Numbered from the stretch's first letter, positions 11,484 to 22,171 are shown. The stretch is DNA of 64,000 nt from Lucinisca nassula (GCA_963580285.1 OY757026.1:89564651-89628650); one strand, 5' to 3'. Notes: generated by a model from the sequence alone, not told the origin. Numbers and translations: made by a program.

Positions 11484-11580
11484 ATTTAGCTCCCCGCCCC
11501 TCTAGGGCTCAAATAAATAGATCGGGCTGCACGTGTCTTTCACCCCCACGAGTACTGGTAAACCCTAGAGGGTCTAGGCC
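11484..11580 (+). mobile_element. SINE-A 5' fragment, diverged
   Basis: 'cgcccctctagggctcaaat' with 'gatcgggctgcac' and 'gagtactggtaaacc', ending in 'gggtctaggcc'. Only the first ~100 bases of the family are present. Confidence 0.55.
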
Positions 11581-11837
11581 AAACATCCCACTTATTAAGC
11601 TGACCATGACACCGCACCAGCGTTTGACAGTAGTTATATCCTAAATGTTGGACTGGAAGAGTGCTGCTGCCGTGCACTGGCACACGCCGCGCGTACAACG
11701 TTAAAACGACGTCGTTTCGTTTAACACGCGCAACAATTTGCATGAACGACTGACCGACTGCCCCTGACCAAACGGAGTTAACCCTGATCGAGCGCGTATA
11801 TCGCTCCGCCTCCGCTATGCCCTCAGTCGTTGGTCTG

Positions 11838-12040
11838 TTATAAAAATGACATCTCAAGCCCTGTCGCCCAATGAAGCCAATAGGGTTTATTAGCGCGAAC
11901 TGACAGACTCGCACCGCTTTGCTTGGACAGGCTTAGATCCTCTAAGCGGTTTACAAGTACTAGTGTGCTGACCGGATTCAACTCTGCGTGGAAGCATCAC
12001 GCAGCCCCTATATTTCTTCGAGCCCCATGGGCGGGGGGCC
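11838..12040 (-). mobile_element. SINE-A 5' two-thirds
   Basis: Minus-strand copy from 'gcccatggggctcgaagaaa' to 'tgagatgtcatttt'; the 3' tail is missing. Upstream sequence (11646-11790) is one of the two internal repeats of the 3.2-kb element. Confidence 0.75.
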
Positions 12041-12330
12041 GTTGTGATGGTTAGTATGTGTGTGTGTGAAGTTTCGTGACAGCAGGACAAATCCTTTCGA
12101 AGTTATGACCGAGTTTAAGTCGTTTGGTTTTGGCCTGACAAACGCGCACCCAAAATCAATACAGTTATGACCGTTTGTCAGAATGTAGGGTCTTGTGATG
12201 GTATGTATGCGAAGTTTCGTGAGCGTAGGGTAAATACTTTTAAAGTAATGAGCGGTTAAATATTTTGGTTTAGGTGCGACAAACTGACTGACTCGGTGAT
12301 TTCTTTAGGGCACCCAAAATACTGTGCGGG
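12041..12330 (+). repeat. Two ~130-bp related units
   Basis: 'gtgatggttagtatgtgtgt' / 'gtgatggtatgtatgcgaag', each followed by 'gaagtttcgtga' and 'gttatgaccg' or 'taatgagcgg'. This is a tandem-unit repeat fragment with no coding content. Confidence 0.5.
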
Positions 12331-12541
12331 GTCCTATTAAGAAGGGCAGTAACTCCGTAAATAGTGTTAGCATGGTTATGTTTATCGCATTCCGCGATTT
12401 CTCTCATAACCCCCCATCGGTGTATCGAGTTTCACTAAATTACCTTTAAAACTATCAGAGGTACGCTCCGGACAAGCTTTATATTTCACCCCGTCTCCGC
12501 TATGCCCCTTAGTCGTTGGTTGGACATAGAACGGACAAGCG

Positions 12542-12544
<3 letters not shown>

Positions 12545-12633
<89 letters not shown>
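12545..12633 (+). repeat. (AC)n microsatellite, ~44 units
   Basis: Uninterrupted dinucleotide run. Open frames across it on both strands are poly-HT/poly-CV artefacts and are not genes. Confidence 0.95.
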
Positions 12634-12635
<2 letters not shown>

Positions 12636-12689
12636 CGTATAAGACGCCGTGGAATACAACGTTGCACCAACGTCGCGTCATCGATTTTT

Positions 12690-12985
12690 TCCTTTCAGAA
12701 CCGACTCATTAAGGCGGTTCTATTGAGTACCCGCAATGTATGGGTCACGTGTGTGACGCCGAGTTCAGCAACGGAAGGTCAGGTGGTTTTTCTCCGGGCA
12801 CTCCGGTTTTCGCCCACCTCTGAATAACGATCGACTCGGTATGAGTAAAATAGTCTTGAAAGGGTCGTAAAACCCGAACCCCCCAAAAAAATATTATTGT
12901 TTGAAGCGGAAATAAGAAAAATATTTTTTCACCCGAAATTTTTCAGTTTTTGGTTAGTAATTTTTTCCATATATTTGCGTGGGCG
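12690..12985 (-). mobile_element. Degenerate CP-MITE
   Basis: 'taaggcggttctattgagta' and 'cccgcaatgtatgg', then 'gcggaaataagaaaaatatt', 'atatttgcgtgggcggaatttcgtaatgg' in pieces, follow the order of the family's right half. Confidence 0.5.
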
Positions 12986-13111
12986 GAATTTCGTAATGGT
13001 ATAAGGCCTAAAAAGTCCCGTCACACCGCGCAGACTTTGCGGACGTATTAAATCTATTTCGTTTGGGTAAAAATATTTCTATGTCGAAAACGGGGGCAAA
13101 ATGATTGATCC

Positions 13112-13313
13112 GCCCCCGCCCATCGGGGCTTAGAGCTGCGAGTCGGCCCGGCCATGCGTATAAACCCTATCGTTTTTATTAGGCGGCAGGGATTGAGATG
13201 TCATTTCATCTCAATGTCGGGGTAAAAGTCCCACAAAATTGGAAGCGACGTCTCCAAAATGACCTAAATTATGTTGACGGGGACGTTAAACCTCAAATCG
13301 AACAAACAAAACT
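13112..13313 (+). mobile_element. SINE-A with 5' internal deletion
   Basis: Head 'gcccccgcccatcggggctt' jumps directly to 'agagctgcgagtcgg' and then runs to the 'caaacaaaac' tail. It lies inside the 3.2-kb element, close to its right TIR. Confidence 0.8.
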
Positions 13314-13587
13314 TTTTTTTTCCCGGGGCGCAGTCCTTTCTCACGCCTTTAGTAATTGAATCGATAGCAGATCATCAAATCGAGCTCTTCCAACACCTTC
13401 CATTGTTTTCCGGTTTTCGAGGCGATAAGTGGTTCGCCGCGATTGTTAATAATATCAATACGACACCGGGTAGTATCACCCTAAATATACGGATAGGAGC
13501 GCTCGAGCGAACGGGGTAGACCCCGATCGCCCTGACCCGATCGGGGGACAGCGAACTGCGCCATTCCGCGGGAACTTCTTTCGCGCG

Positions 13588-13765
13588 TCGCCCGAGACCT
13601 CAAACTTTAGGATAATTACGGCGTAATTACGGTAATTTAAATAAATTAAACACTCGTCCGATATTTAGGGTAGTTTCGTCATCTAATCGTTTCTCTTACG
13701 TTTCCGGGAGTGACGTCATTCTGCGCATGCGCAGTCCATGACACCAAAGTGACCCGATTACTACT
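13588..13765 (-). repeat. Right terminal inverted repeat of the 3.2-kb element
   Basis: Reverse complement of 10587-10765 with one visible difference; followed at once by the second ACCATT. Confidence 0.85.
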
Positions 13766-14310
13766 ACCATTTCTAGAACATATTTAACGTCATTTTAGCT
13801 GTTGTCTGGGAATGTGTGGCGGCCGTAAAAACTCTCCCTGTCCTACATCATAGTGTAGTTTATTTTTTCTTGTCCTTTGGGGTCATTGATTCCATTGTGG
13901 AATTTTGAAAATATTTGAGGGTCACTGATGAGGCCTAAATGGCCGAAACTAGCTAGTCTGGTCCAGAAAATATGTACACTCCGTATTTTCCAGTTCTGTG
14001 GCGTATTCCTTGCTTCCAAAGGATAACCCTTTCTAGAACATATTTAACGTCACTTTAGCTGTTGTCTGGGAATGTGTGGCGGCCGTAAAAAGTCTCCCTG
14101 CCCTACATCATAGTTTAGTTTATATTTTATTGTCCTTTGGGATCATTGATTTCATTGTGGAATTTTGAAAATATTTGAGGGTCACTGATGAGGCCTAAAT
14201 GGTCGAAACTAGCTGGTCTGGTCCAGAAAACATGTACACTCCGTATTTTCCAGTTCTGTGATGTATTCCTTGCTTCCAAATGATAACCCTTTCTAGAACA
14301 TAATTATCGA
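13766..14310 (+). repeat. 260-bp tandem repeat, just over two units
   Basis: 'tttctagaacatatttaacg' begins units at about 13770 and 14029, and a third partial unit starts at about 14289. Inside each are 'gggtcactgatgaggcctaa' and 'tggccgaaactagct' or 'tggtcgaaactagct'. A related, inverted fragment lies at 47610-47690. Confidence 0.85.
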
Positions 14311-14492
14311 ACAAATTGCTACTGTAATCCCAAGAATATTGCTTATACAATAATCTGCAGTGCCGATATTAAAAAAAAACAAAACAAAAAAAAAAAAAAA
14401 AAAAAACGCCGAGGCTCTCGACTGAATACAAGAGGAATGGAAAGAACACCGCAATTTCCATCTTGCTCTTTTGCTCAGTTACCGATACATAG

Positions 14493-14647
14493 AGAATACC
14501 AGGTTCGTGTCTTTTGATATCAAGTTTATCAGGCAAGGCTTCGAGAACGCTTTTAGAATCGCGAGGCTTGCCTAGCGATTCTACATGCGTTCTCGAAGCC
14601 GAGCCTGATAAACTTGATATCAAATGACAACACGAATCTGGTATTCT
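14493..14647. repeat. Long palindrome
   Basis: Arms 'gataccaggttcgtgtc'-like outer, 'gatatcaagtttatcaggc' and 'cttcgagaacgc' inner, mirrored by 'gcgttctcgaag', 'gcctgataaacttgatatc' and 'cacgaatctggtattc'. Centre 'gcgaggcttgcctagcg'. An A-rich run (14370-14406) precedes it. Confidence 0.85.
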
Positions 14648-15899
14648 ATTTATCAGTTTATCCCCTTGTACACTCTTAAATTAACAATTTACGATCAGTT
14701 AATGATGGTCTTCAGTGCGTCCAAGCATTCGAGCGGTCGATATATTTAGTATCAGATGACCATATTTTTCCGTGATATTTTTTTTAAAGTAATTTTTCTA
14801 TTTTTCTCCAGTAACAATAACATTTTTTTCATTTTTCCAGTAGTCTGGTTCATTCATAAAAGTGCAATGTCACGTTGACGTGATAAAGCTGTCTTGTCCT
14901 GAGATAGCACATCTTTATCAGGTCAGTGCGTTTCAATGCAATATACATAGGGGGTAACTGATAAATTATCATAGTTGGACCTAATGTTTTAACAGACAAA
15001 CAGAAAAAAATGACGATTAAAATCCTAGAGGATTTACAAGCTTAATGCTGACGACATACGACGGGCGGCGCACGGGGTGATTACAGGAATACTTCGTCGA
15101 TATTTCAATGTATGGCTCACCTTGTCTTGATTTGCTGAGGATAGGGCGAAGAAGTTGACATATTAAACGCTTGCTTGTACTTCAAAGACGTCAAGTAAGA
15201 TCTGGAAAAGTAAACGTCATGTTGACATGAGGATGATAAGCCCAATGCAATTTTTCATAGCTCTGGAAATGTATTTCGGATAATACCAAAAAATATATAT
15301 ATTGAAATAGATCTCTAGTCGTATTTCTTCTCTAGAAAAATTGAATATATGCCAGTTCGAACACAGGCGCTTGAAGTTTGGTTCATCAAACGTACTGAAA
15401 ATGTCCAAAATACAAAAGCTCTGGAAGCAGTTTCAAAGAAATGGCTTACTGTCACTTTAGTTTTTGAACATTATGAATTATTTATGGACAGAACTTCAAG
15501 CTCCTCACTGAGAAATTTTTAAGAGAATCAACACTCTATGTTTTGACACAAAATATAACAATGTGGGTCAATTTGTTTTTGTTATTCTGCACTTGAACTG
15601 AGGGCGAGGGTTGAAATGTTATAAATTCCGTAATGAAGTCAGCCCCACCCACAAGTAGTTTTATTACTGACCGTCCAAAGGCGGTCGTTCTTTTGCTGCG
15701 GCTTTGTGGGTCTCTCCAAAATAAGGATTTCAAGGGCGTTCATTAGCAGAATTATTAATGAGATGGCGTTGCAGGATCAGAATATATTCTGTATTGCAAT
15801 ATTATCCCGGCAGATACACGTCGCTAGGGCAACATCACATCATGAAGTTGCACCGACGTAAACGTGACGTTGCACAAGCGTCATGAAGTTGCACACAGA
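14648..15899. other. No gene seen
   Basis: AT-rich. 15590-15700 has short similarity to the interspersed repeat at 8250-8620 ('ttactgaccgtccaaaggcggtcgttctt'). Confidence 0.4.
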
Positions 15900-17222
15900 T
15901 TATCTTGCGAACGAAAACCAAGGGTCGTTCTGCCTGGTGTGATGTCGGATTGGAATTCAATTAAAGCAGGAGTACCCCAAGGATCTATACTTGGACCGTT
16001 ACTATTTCTTGTATTTATAAATGATATTGTAGCAGACATTAGTTCCAACATTAGATTTTTATTCGCCGATGACACAACACTGTATATAATAGTTGAAAAT
16101 CCTTTAACGGCGGCAACTTGCCTTAATTGAGACAAACAAAAAATAACCGCTTGGGCAAACAAATGGTTAGTTACTTTTAATCCTTTATAAACAGAATCAC
16201 TGTTAGTTTCTCGAAATCTCAATAGGTTATACCATCCTCCCATTTACATGGAAAATAAACAAATTGCTGAAGTTACATCGCATAAACATTTAGGTTTATT
16301 TTTAAGTAATGATTGTACATGGCATGTTCATATTGGTTTTATTAAAGAGAAGGCATGGCAGACAATAAATATAATGCGTAGAGTGAAATTCACACTTCTT
16401 AGGAAATCACTTGAAACTATTTATTTATCTTTTATTCGACCTGTGCTTGAATATGGCGATGTAATATGGGATAATTGTACTCAATATGAGAAAAATGAGT
16501 TAGACAAAATTCAAAATGAAGCTCCGCGCATTGTCGCGGGGGCAACGATTTTAGTATATTTTCACTCTTTATATCAAGAAGTTGGCTGGGCATCTTTGCA
16601 AGACAGACGATTAAAGCACAAACTTAACCTATTTTTATAAAATGCAGCATGACTTAGCTCCAAACTACTTAACGTCTCTTCTACCCCCTTTAGTGAGTGA
16701 AACTTCACGTTATAACTCACGAAACGCGGATGATTTTAGTACAGTTAATTGTCGTACGCAGTCATATTATTCATCTTTTTTACCCTCGACAGTAACAGAA
16801 TGGAACAACCTACCAGGAGCAGCAAAACAAATCAGCTCCTTACATTCCTTTAAAGCATTCCTGGATAAAGATAAGTTAAGGATTCCTAAATATTATTACC
16901 ATGGAAAAAGGAAAGCTCAGATTCTTCACACAAGACTTCGAACAGGTTGTAGTTCCTTAAATAATGACCTTTTTTGAAGAACATAAAAGCTGCCCCGTCA
17001 TGTGAGTGTGGTGCAGCTATAGAGAATGCATATCATTTCTTCTTCAGCTGCGAACGTTTTACAGTCCAAAGAAAGGAAATGCTTCAAAACTTGGCAAGGT
17101 CCCCGCGTTTAACGAACCAAATTCTCCTCCATGGCGATGAAATTTTTAGCCTTGAAGAAAACATTGAAATTTTTACGGCAGTTCAGAAATGTATCGTAAA
17201 AACTAAACGGTTTGCAAACTAG
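15900..17222 (+). pseudogene. Non-LTR retrotransposon (LINE) ORF2, 5'-truncated and interrupted
   Basis: The first frame carries AGVPQGSILGPLLFLVFINDI (RT motif) and IRFLFADDTTLYI, which includes the catalytic F-A-D-D of reverse transcriptase. After a stop and frame change at about 16130, the next frame (16248-16640) has HKHLGLFLSNDCTWHVHI, YGDVIWDN and ELDKIQNEAPRIVAGA, the region behind the RT domain. The final frames (16642-17222) have FLPSTVTEWNNLP, KRKAQILHTRLRTGCSSLN and a C-x-C-G-x8-H-x5-C cluster (CECGAAIENAYHFFFSC). The endonuclease domain and the first RT motifs are missing, as in most LINE copies. Stops at about 16130, 16190, 16640 and 16976 make it inactive. A short repeated tail 'atttctacgaataaat' at 17540-17575 probably marks the 3' end. 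Confidence 0.85.
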
Positions 17223-17839
17223 GTTCATGATCACCACATTTTTGCACAAGAAGATTTCTTTTTCTTTAATCATAAGCCGATAGGTGCGTCTGGGATAGTT
17301 AGGTCTCCATTCATTGCCCGATATTGCTTCTTATAATTTTGTCATCATTTGTTTATCTTTCATAGTTAACTTCAACTTAAGATATGTAATTATTATTGTT
17401 CAAGTTATTTATTTCAGTTTTCCCACTAAAACATGTAAAAACAGCATGCCCAAGGAGATGAACTTAATATGCTTTAAGCTTCCGTTCAAATCCTTTCAAG
17501 AATGAACATATTTATATGTGGTTGTATATTTAAATGTATGTATTTCTACGAATAAATTATTTCTACGAATAAATACGTTTAAACCAAATTGCACCGACCT
17601 TGATGTGACGTCGCAATTACGTCATAGGCCTGCTGAGATGTAGATCCAGTGAAACTTCAATGGCTCAAACATCGATGGTTCATTTAACACGGCTCTTTCG
17701 AACTCGTTCTTGAGTCCGTGCAAAAAAAATCCGACACAAGTGCAGATATAAAACAAATTTTCATGGTCCCAATTGAAGTGTGTCAGTATTTGTAGTTAAA
17801 TCATACATCTGACAACATGTCATACATGAGTGCTCATGT
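17223..17839. other. LINE 3' tail and non-coding flank
   Basis: AT-rich 3' UTR-like sequence to about 17580. Beyond it, 17580-17640 ('ttgcaccgaccttgatgtga') resembles the sequence left of the LINE at 15846-15875, so the LINE may have inserted into a CGTGACGTTGCA-type repeat. 17645-17720 is a fragment of the pogo-like MITE end ('gaaacttcaatggctcaaac'). Confidence 0.45.
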
Positions 17840-17942
17840 AGTATTGAATTTATTAAACGAGTTGAGGAAAAGGGATAAAATGCGAGGCTTTGCCGAGCAT
17901 TTTATCCCTTTTCCTCAACGAGTTTAATAAATTCAATAATAC
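17840..17942. repeat. Near-perfect palindrome, ~46-bp arms
   Basis: Arms 'gaatttattaaacgagttga' and 'ggaaaagggataaaatgc' with their exact inverses. The centre 'gcgaggctttgccgagc' resembles the centres at 14570 and 21350. Confidence 0.9.
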
Positions 17943-18124
17943 AAGAGCACGAATGCAAGATTCTATTTATCATGACATTTAAAACGCATTTTATTCACGA
18001 TTGTTTACCAAAATGTCAATATTCCGCCATTAGTAAACGAGACGTCGTTAAGGACGCCGTACATGTAACGTTACGGGACGTATCTAGCTAATTTGCATAC
18101 TTAATCCACAAGTGGATTATCGAA

Positions 18125-18255
18125 TATATTACATAGAGGTTATTATATGGTAAAGGTATGCCTCTAAGTAACATTGGCACCGGTATGTCATATTGGCCCG
18201 AGGGCTTCGGGTGCCAATAACCTTCACCATATCATAACCTCTTTATTACATCATT
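18125..18255. repeat. Imperfect palindrome
   Basis: 'agaggttattatatggtaaa' pairs with 'tcaccatatcataacctctt'; the inner arms are 'attggcac..' and 'gtgccaat'. Centre 'cgagggcttcggg'. Confidence 0.75.
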
Positions 18256-18920
18256 TATATAGCATAGTTAAATTGCAACGTGAAGAAATGAAGACAAAGA
18301 GAATAGTTGGTGCCAGGAACGTTTCATCGAGTGTGCTGAGGATACACGCGAGATCAAATATTTTCGGTATCCGCCGAAAAAAAAAAAAGAAATTCCTTTT
18401 AAATTACGTAACTAATTAGTAGGCCTACACAAACCATGCTCACGGTAATACAGTAACACAGTTGTGCGCAGCAAATTACGTCACAAGTGACGTCGCAACT
18501 GTAAGTGTCAAAACAAAAACAAATCGCCATTTTAAATACAGAATTTCTGCAGTTCAAAGAATGCTTTTTAAGGTATTTTACAGAATGTTTTGTGCTTATT
18601 TGAAGACCATTTTAAATTTAAAGGCTCTTAGTGTCATTCGTCAAGCTAATGCTTAATCAATTCCGTGTGTGGCAGTCGGTCGCGGTGTTGTTTACGTTAA
18701 AATACAAGACATTTTTAGGGACATTTTCCCCTCCCACGGATTTCTTCCGCACAATTTCCAGCTCCTCATAAGTGAAGACCTTATTGTTTCAAATGTTGGG
18801 ACATCCCTGCTGTGCTTGAAAGCAACGTCCTTCACAATGCTTCCCAATCGTGAGTGAACTTCTTTTAAAAAATATTTTGCTTTTCATTTTTCATGCTTGC
18901 CACGAAATATCAGACTTTTC
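18256..18920. other. No gene seen
   Basis: Short frames only; one A-rich run at 18378-18391. Confidence 0.35.
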
Positions 18921-18923
18921 TCA

Positions 18924-19010
18924 AAATCTATTGTTATCACTGTCTTCTATCGCTCTGTCTAGGTCCAGCAGTCGGGTTGACATTGCTTCAAGTGATTTTT
19001 CTGCGGCCAT
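18924..19010 (-). CDS. Possible first coding exon, unidentified
   Basis: Minus-strand ATG at 19010-19008 in a favourable start context (AAAATGG) opens MAAEKSLEAMSTRLLDLDRA and ends 29 codons later, or earlier if the 'gtgata' inside the GACAGTGATAAC stretch is used as a donor. The acidic, helical composition looks more protein-like than its neighbours. No family is recognised and no second exon was found. A non-coding CP-MITE and decamer array lie upstream at 19.4-19.9 kb. Confidence 0.2.
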
Positions 19011-19392
19011 TTTGAAGCTTATGGAGTACGGCATTAACGTTCTATTGCTATAGTAACAGAGTGGGGCAGTGCAAATATGGAAAGGCAGTGCAAAAAAATC
19101 CATATTATATGGATTTTTGGCCCCGTCAAGTGACTGTGCCATCAAAATAGCGAAAAAATGAGCCTGTATTGAAAGATTCTAATGTAATTTTCCTATAGAA
19201 GGTATGTAATAAATGGCGTTATTACACTCTCAGACGCGACGTCATATGATAAAATTGAATAAAATCTGTGTTCCGCTGGGTCACAACATTTTTGTTTATT
19301 TATTTATATTTTTGTGAACTATCATTAAACATGAAATCATCATCATCATCAGTACAGTTCCTCTAGTTTCTGCATATGAAATTGCAAACATC

Positions 19393-19645
19393 ACGAAAAC
19401 ACGCCTATATAATTCTGACCCCTGGAACCCCACTTTTATATAGTAAAACTGGGGTTTACAGGGATAAACCTAATTTTCCTTTTTTCTGCTCGAAAATATA
19501 GATTGTGGGTATTCGTTCGAGGTGGTTCTAACGAGTACCCAAAGCCTGTGTTTTGAGCGAAAATAAGCAAAAATATCGCAATTTTTCGTTTTTAAATTGT
19601 CGTTTTTTTCGGCGGTAAAATTTGCAATGTATTTGTGTAGCCATT
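19393..19645 (+). mobile_element. Central-palindrome MITE (family CP)
   Basis: Left end 'cacgaaaacacgcctatata', palindrome around 19508-19550 ('ggtggttctaacgagtaccc'), right end decayed ('gtatttgtgtagccattcgg'). Confidence 0.8.
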
Positions 19646-19700
19646 CGGACCAGTTTGTGTTCAACTGCAAACCACAAAAATGGGGCTTGACTAAAAACAG

Positions 19701-19895
19701 TAATGTAGCAAAATGTAGCAAAATGTACAGTAATTCACAGTAGTGTACAGTAATGTTAAGTGATCCACAGTAATATTTAGTAATCCACAGTAATGTTCAG
19801 TAATGTGCAGTAGTGAACAGTAATGTAGTTTACTTAAAACAGTAATGCAGAGTAACCCACAGTAGTGTACAGAAATGTAGAGCAATGTTCAGTAA
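19701..19895 (-). repeat. Array of ~10-bp units (ACAGTAATGT)
   Basis: 'acagtaatgt' and single-base variants recur every ~10-11 bp. The reverse complement, with the same lead-in 'gttgactaaaaacagtaatg', is at 30475-30652 and 55288-55473, so this is an inverted partner of the arrays in the duplicated region. Confidence 0.85.
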
Positions 19896-20282
19896 TGGGC
19901 GGCTGTATTTTATTTATTTGTTTATTTTTTATTGATCTTTGATTTTTCTTTATTGATTTTTCAAGTTGTAGATAAGTTATATTTAGATATGAAATATGCC
20001 TATTCATTGAAAGTGGTTCATGTCTTGACTGGACAACGACGTCGATATGACGTCAACGGCGCTCTTCCGCCGTTAGTGGGAAAACTGCGCACAACTGTAT
20101 TCAGAAGTTTTTGTCATAAAATGGGTGGCAAAATGGTAAATATTATGCAATAAAGGTAATACATAATGTTCATGGAAGTATGAACGCAGCGGGTCGCGTG
20201 CAAAGTAAATGAACCCCGAAGAGGTTCATGCAAACTTTGCTAGCGGCCATCTGTCGTTCATACTTTCATGAAAAGCAGAAAA
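19896..20282. other. No gene seen; small inverted repeat
   Basis: 'ttcatggaagtatgaacg' (20168) is mirrored by 'cgttcatactttcatgaa' (20254), giving a ~105-bp hairpin. Confidence 0.5.
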
Positions 20283-20542
20283 AAACGAAAACATGCCTAT
20301 TACAATGTATAGGTAAAATTTTACCACCAAAAAATGAAAATTTTCAGATAAAAATCCGGATATTTTTCATATTTCTGCTCAAAACATGCATTTGGCACTC
20401 GTTAGAACCGCCTCGGTGAGGCGGTTCCAACGAGTACCCATAATCTATGTTTTTGAGCAGAAATAAGAAAAATAAAGTATACCCCTGTAAACCCGAGTTT
20501 TACTACATAAAAGTGGGGTTTAAGGGGGTCAAATTATATAAG
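20283..20542 (-). mobile_element. Central-palindrome MITE (family CP)
   Basis: Opposite orientation: 'acgaaaacatgcctatta' at the left, then 'ggcggttccaacgagtaccc', 'gtttttgagcagaaataaga', and the right end near 'gtcaaattatataagg'. Confidence 0.8.
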
Positions 20543-20715
20543 GTCTACACTGTTTGCCAACAAACAAGAAGATCCTACTTAATTCTTTTGCATGCCCGTT
20601 TTCTTGATCTACACCTTTCGGAGCGTTTTCTTTTAATTTGAGAAGGCTTTTTACCAGCGTTCGGAGTAGCTGGTATGGTTATTCGTTGATGTAATATGAC
20701 CATCATATTTCTTAC

Positions 20716-20934
20716 CTTTGTCTTTCAAGAATTTTTGGAAAATTGATTGTCGAGCGTCCTTTTCTTTTTCACACCAGACATCTATCGATATCTTATTATG
20801 TTGATATGCAGGTGCCAGTCTAAAATTACCACTGCCTATGAGAGCTCTTTCACTGTCTTTATAAAGTGATGTTACAATTGTATAAATATTTTCCACCAGA
20901 TCACTCAAATTCTTGGGTTTCCAGTCGATTCCCA
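20716..20934 (-). CDS. Probable 219-bp internal exon, protein not identified
   Basis: Minus-strand open segment bounded by a TTTTTTAAAG acceptor before 20934 and a perfect GTAAG donor after 20716. Its length is divisible by three, so it is a symmetric exon. Residues include VGIDWKPKNLSDLVENIY, TIVTSLYKDSERALIGSGN and ISIDVWCEKEKDARQSIFQ. No family was recognised. A near-identical but truncated copy lies at 48252-48447: it loses the last ~12 codons exactly where the large duplication begins. A rolling-circle-like insertion sits immediately upstream of the acceptor in that copy. Substitutions between the copies in this segment are few. The reading frame beyond 20934 toward 21019 is most likely intron. 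Confidence 0.5.
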
Positions 20935-21294
20935 CTTTAAAAAAGGTAATTAGCGGACTCCGCATTATTGTTTGTCCAATCTGCATCAACTCCTTTGACA
21001 CGCGCACGATAAAGAACATAATTTTCCAGCAGTGGCAGTATCCTACGCTCGAAATATGGCTGGAAAGTTGTTGCCTTTTGAGATATTACGTCCTTTGCCT
21101 TCTGAACTCAAGCCCCGACATTTCGACGGGAATGTGATAAATATTACATTCATCATCATTTTTGGCACAAAAATAAAATGGGATGGTTGGGTATAGTATA
21201 GCAAATATAAAGTAAATTGTCTTAAAATGTCCATTTGCAAAAGACATATACACCGTGGTGAAGAGCTGTGCCGATGTAATATTATAATGTTATT

Positions 21295-21420
21295 AATCAA
21301 ATAATTTCGTATTGGCCAAGTTACAGGTCCGAGGTCTGCTGTATTGGCACGAGGCCGAAGGCCGAGGCCAATACAGCTGACCGAGGACCTGTAACTGGGA
21401 CAATACGAAATTACTTGATT
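21295..21420. repeat. Long palindrome (duplicated at 51645-51770)
   Basis: Arms 'aatcaaataatttcgtattg' / 'caatacgaaattacttgatt' and 'gttacaggtccgaggtc' / 'gaccgaggacctgtaac'. Centre 'cacgaggccgaaggccgagg'. Confidence 0.9.
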
Positions 21421-21530
21421 AATGAAATTTTTATTAATTGACGCAATTAAAAACATGATTAATGATTTTTGAATATTGGTTGACCTTGTGTAATATAGGA
21501 TAATCAATTAATAAAAAAAGTTAATGGCAT

Positions 21531-21808
21531 CACGAAAACAGGCCTATATAATTTTGCCCCCTTGAACCCCACTGTTATATAGTAAAACTTGGGTTTTACA
21601 GGGGTAAACTTTATTCTTATTTCTGCTCTAAATATAGATCTTGGTACTCGGTGAGGTGGTTCTAACAAGTACCCACAATTTATATTTTGAGTATAAATAA
21701 GAAAAATATCACAATTTTTCAGCGTAAAACTGATGATGTGCGGTTTTTTGTGTGTGTTTTTCGACGGTAAAATCTACAATGCATTTGTATAGGCGTGTTT
21801 TCGTAAAG
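21531..21808 (+). mobile_element. CP-MITE (duplicated at 51888-52159)
   Basis: Ends 'cacgaaaacaggcctatata' and 'tataggcgtgttttcgt'. The left half of the central palindrome is shortened to 'cttggtactcggtgaggtgg'. Confidence 0.85.
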
Positions 21809-21852
21809 TATTACAAACAAAAATAAAATGCCGTGGTAAAATAAACAATCGT

Positions 21853-22145
21853 CATCACGCAAACACGCCTATTTAATTTTGATTCCCTGAAAACCCCACT
21901 TTTATAAAGTAAAATGTGGGTTTACAGGGTTGTACATTCTTTGTTATTTCTCAAATTATATATTGTGGGTACTCGTTAGAACCGCCTCGACGAGGTGGTT
22001 CTCACAAGTACCAACAATCTATGTTTTGAGCAGAAATATATAAAAAATATCAGGCTTTTTTCATATCTGAGGGGGGGGGGGGGGGAAGGGTGGGGGTTGA
22101 TAAAATTTCCAATATATTTGAATATGAATTTTTTCATAATGTGGC
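21853..22145 (+). mobile_element. CP-MITE with poly-G interior (duplicated at 52203-52510)
   Basis: Left end 'cacgcaaacacgcctattta', palindrome 'actcgttagaaccgcctcga' / 'cgaggtggttctcacaagta'. The interior differs between the copies: copy 1 has a G run after 'atctga', while copy 2 has a T-rich stretch before the G run. Confidence 0.75.
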
Positions 22146-22171
22146 CACCCAATCCAACAGGAACAGGGGAG

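Larger units (their letters stand above)
10587..13765. mobile_element. 3,179-bp long-TIR element with 6-bp target duplication (candidate non-autonomous Polinton-like element)
   Basis: The left end (10587-10765) and right end (13588-13765) are inverted copies of one another over ~178 bp with one mismatch noticed by eye (position 10631-10633 ATA against AGA). The outer bases are AG...CT. The hexamer ACCATT flanks both sides (10581-10586 and 13766-13771). Long TIRs, an AG start and a 6-bp duplication are the published terminal features of Polintons/Mavericks. The interior has no recognisable transposase, integrase, polymerase or capsid frame. It holds two related segments (10858-10945 and 11646-11790), several SINE-A copies, a degenerate CP-MITE and an (AC)n tract. 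Nearly identical TIRs argue for recent mobilisation in trans. A classical DNA transposon with long TIRs remains possible. Confidence 0.65.

Noticed and set aside
12382..12827. Open frames of ~100 codons on both strands
   Set aside because: They are translations of the (AC)n tract (poly-HT and poly-CV), with no independent coding signal.
15881..16243. 120-codon minus-strand frame
   Set aside because: Antisense shadow of the LINE reverse-transcriptase, whose GVPQGS and FADD motifs are on the plus strand.
21043..21507. 154-codon minus-strand frame, repeated at 51392-51856
   Set aside because: It runs through a long palindrome, and its conservation is fully explained by the large duplication. 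No motif or codon pattern supports a gene.
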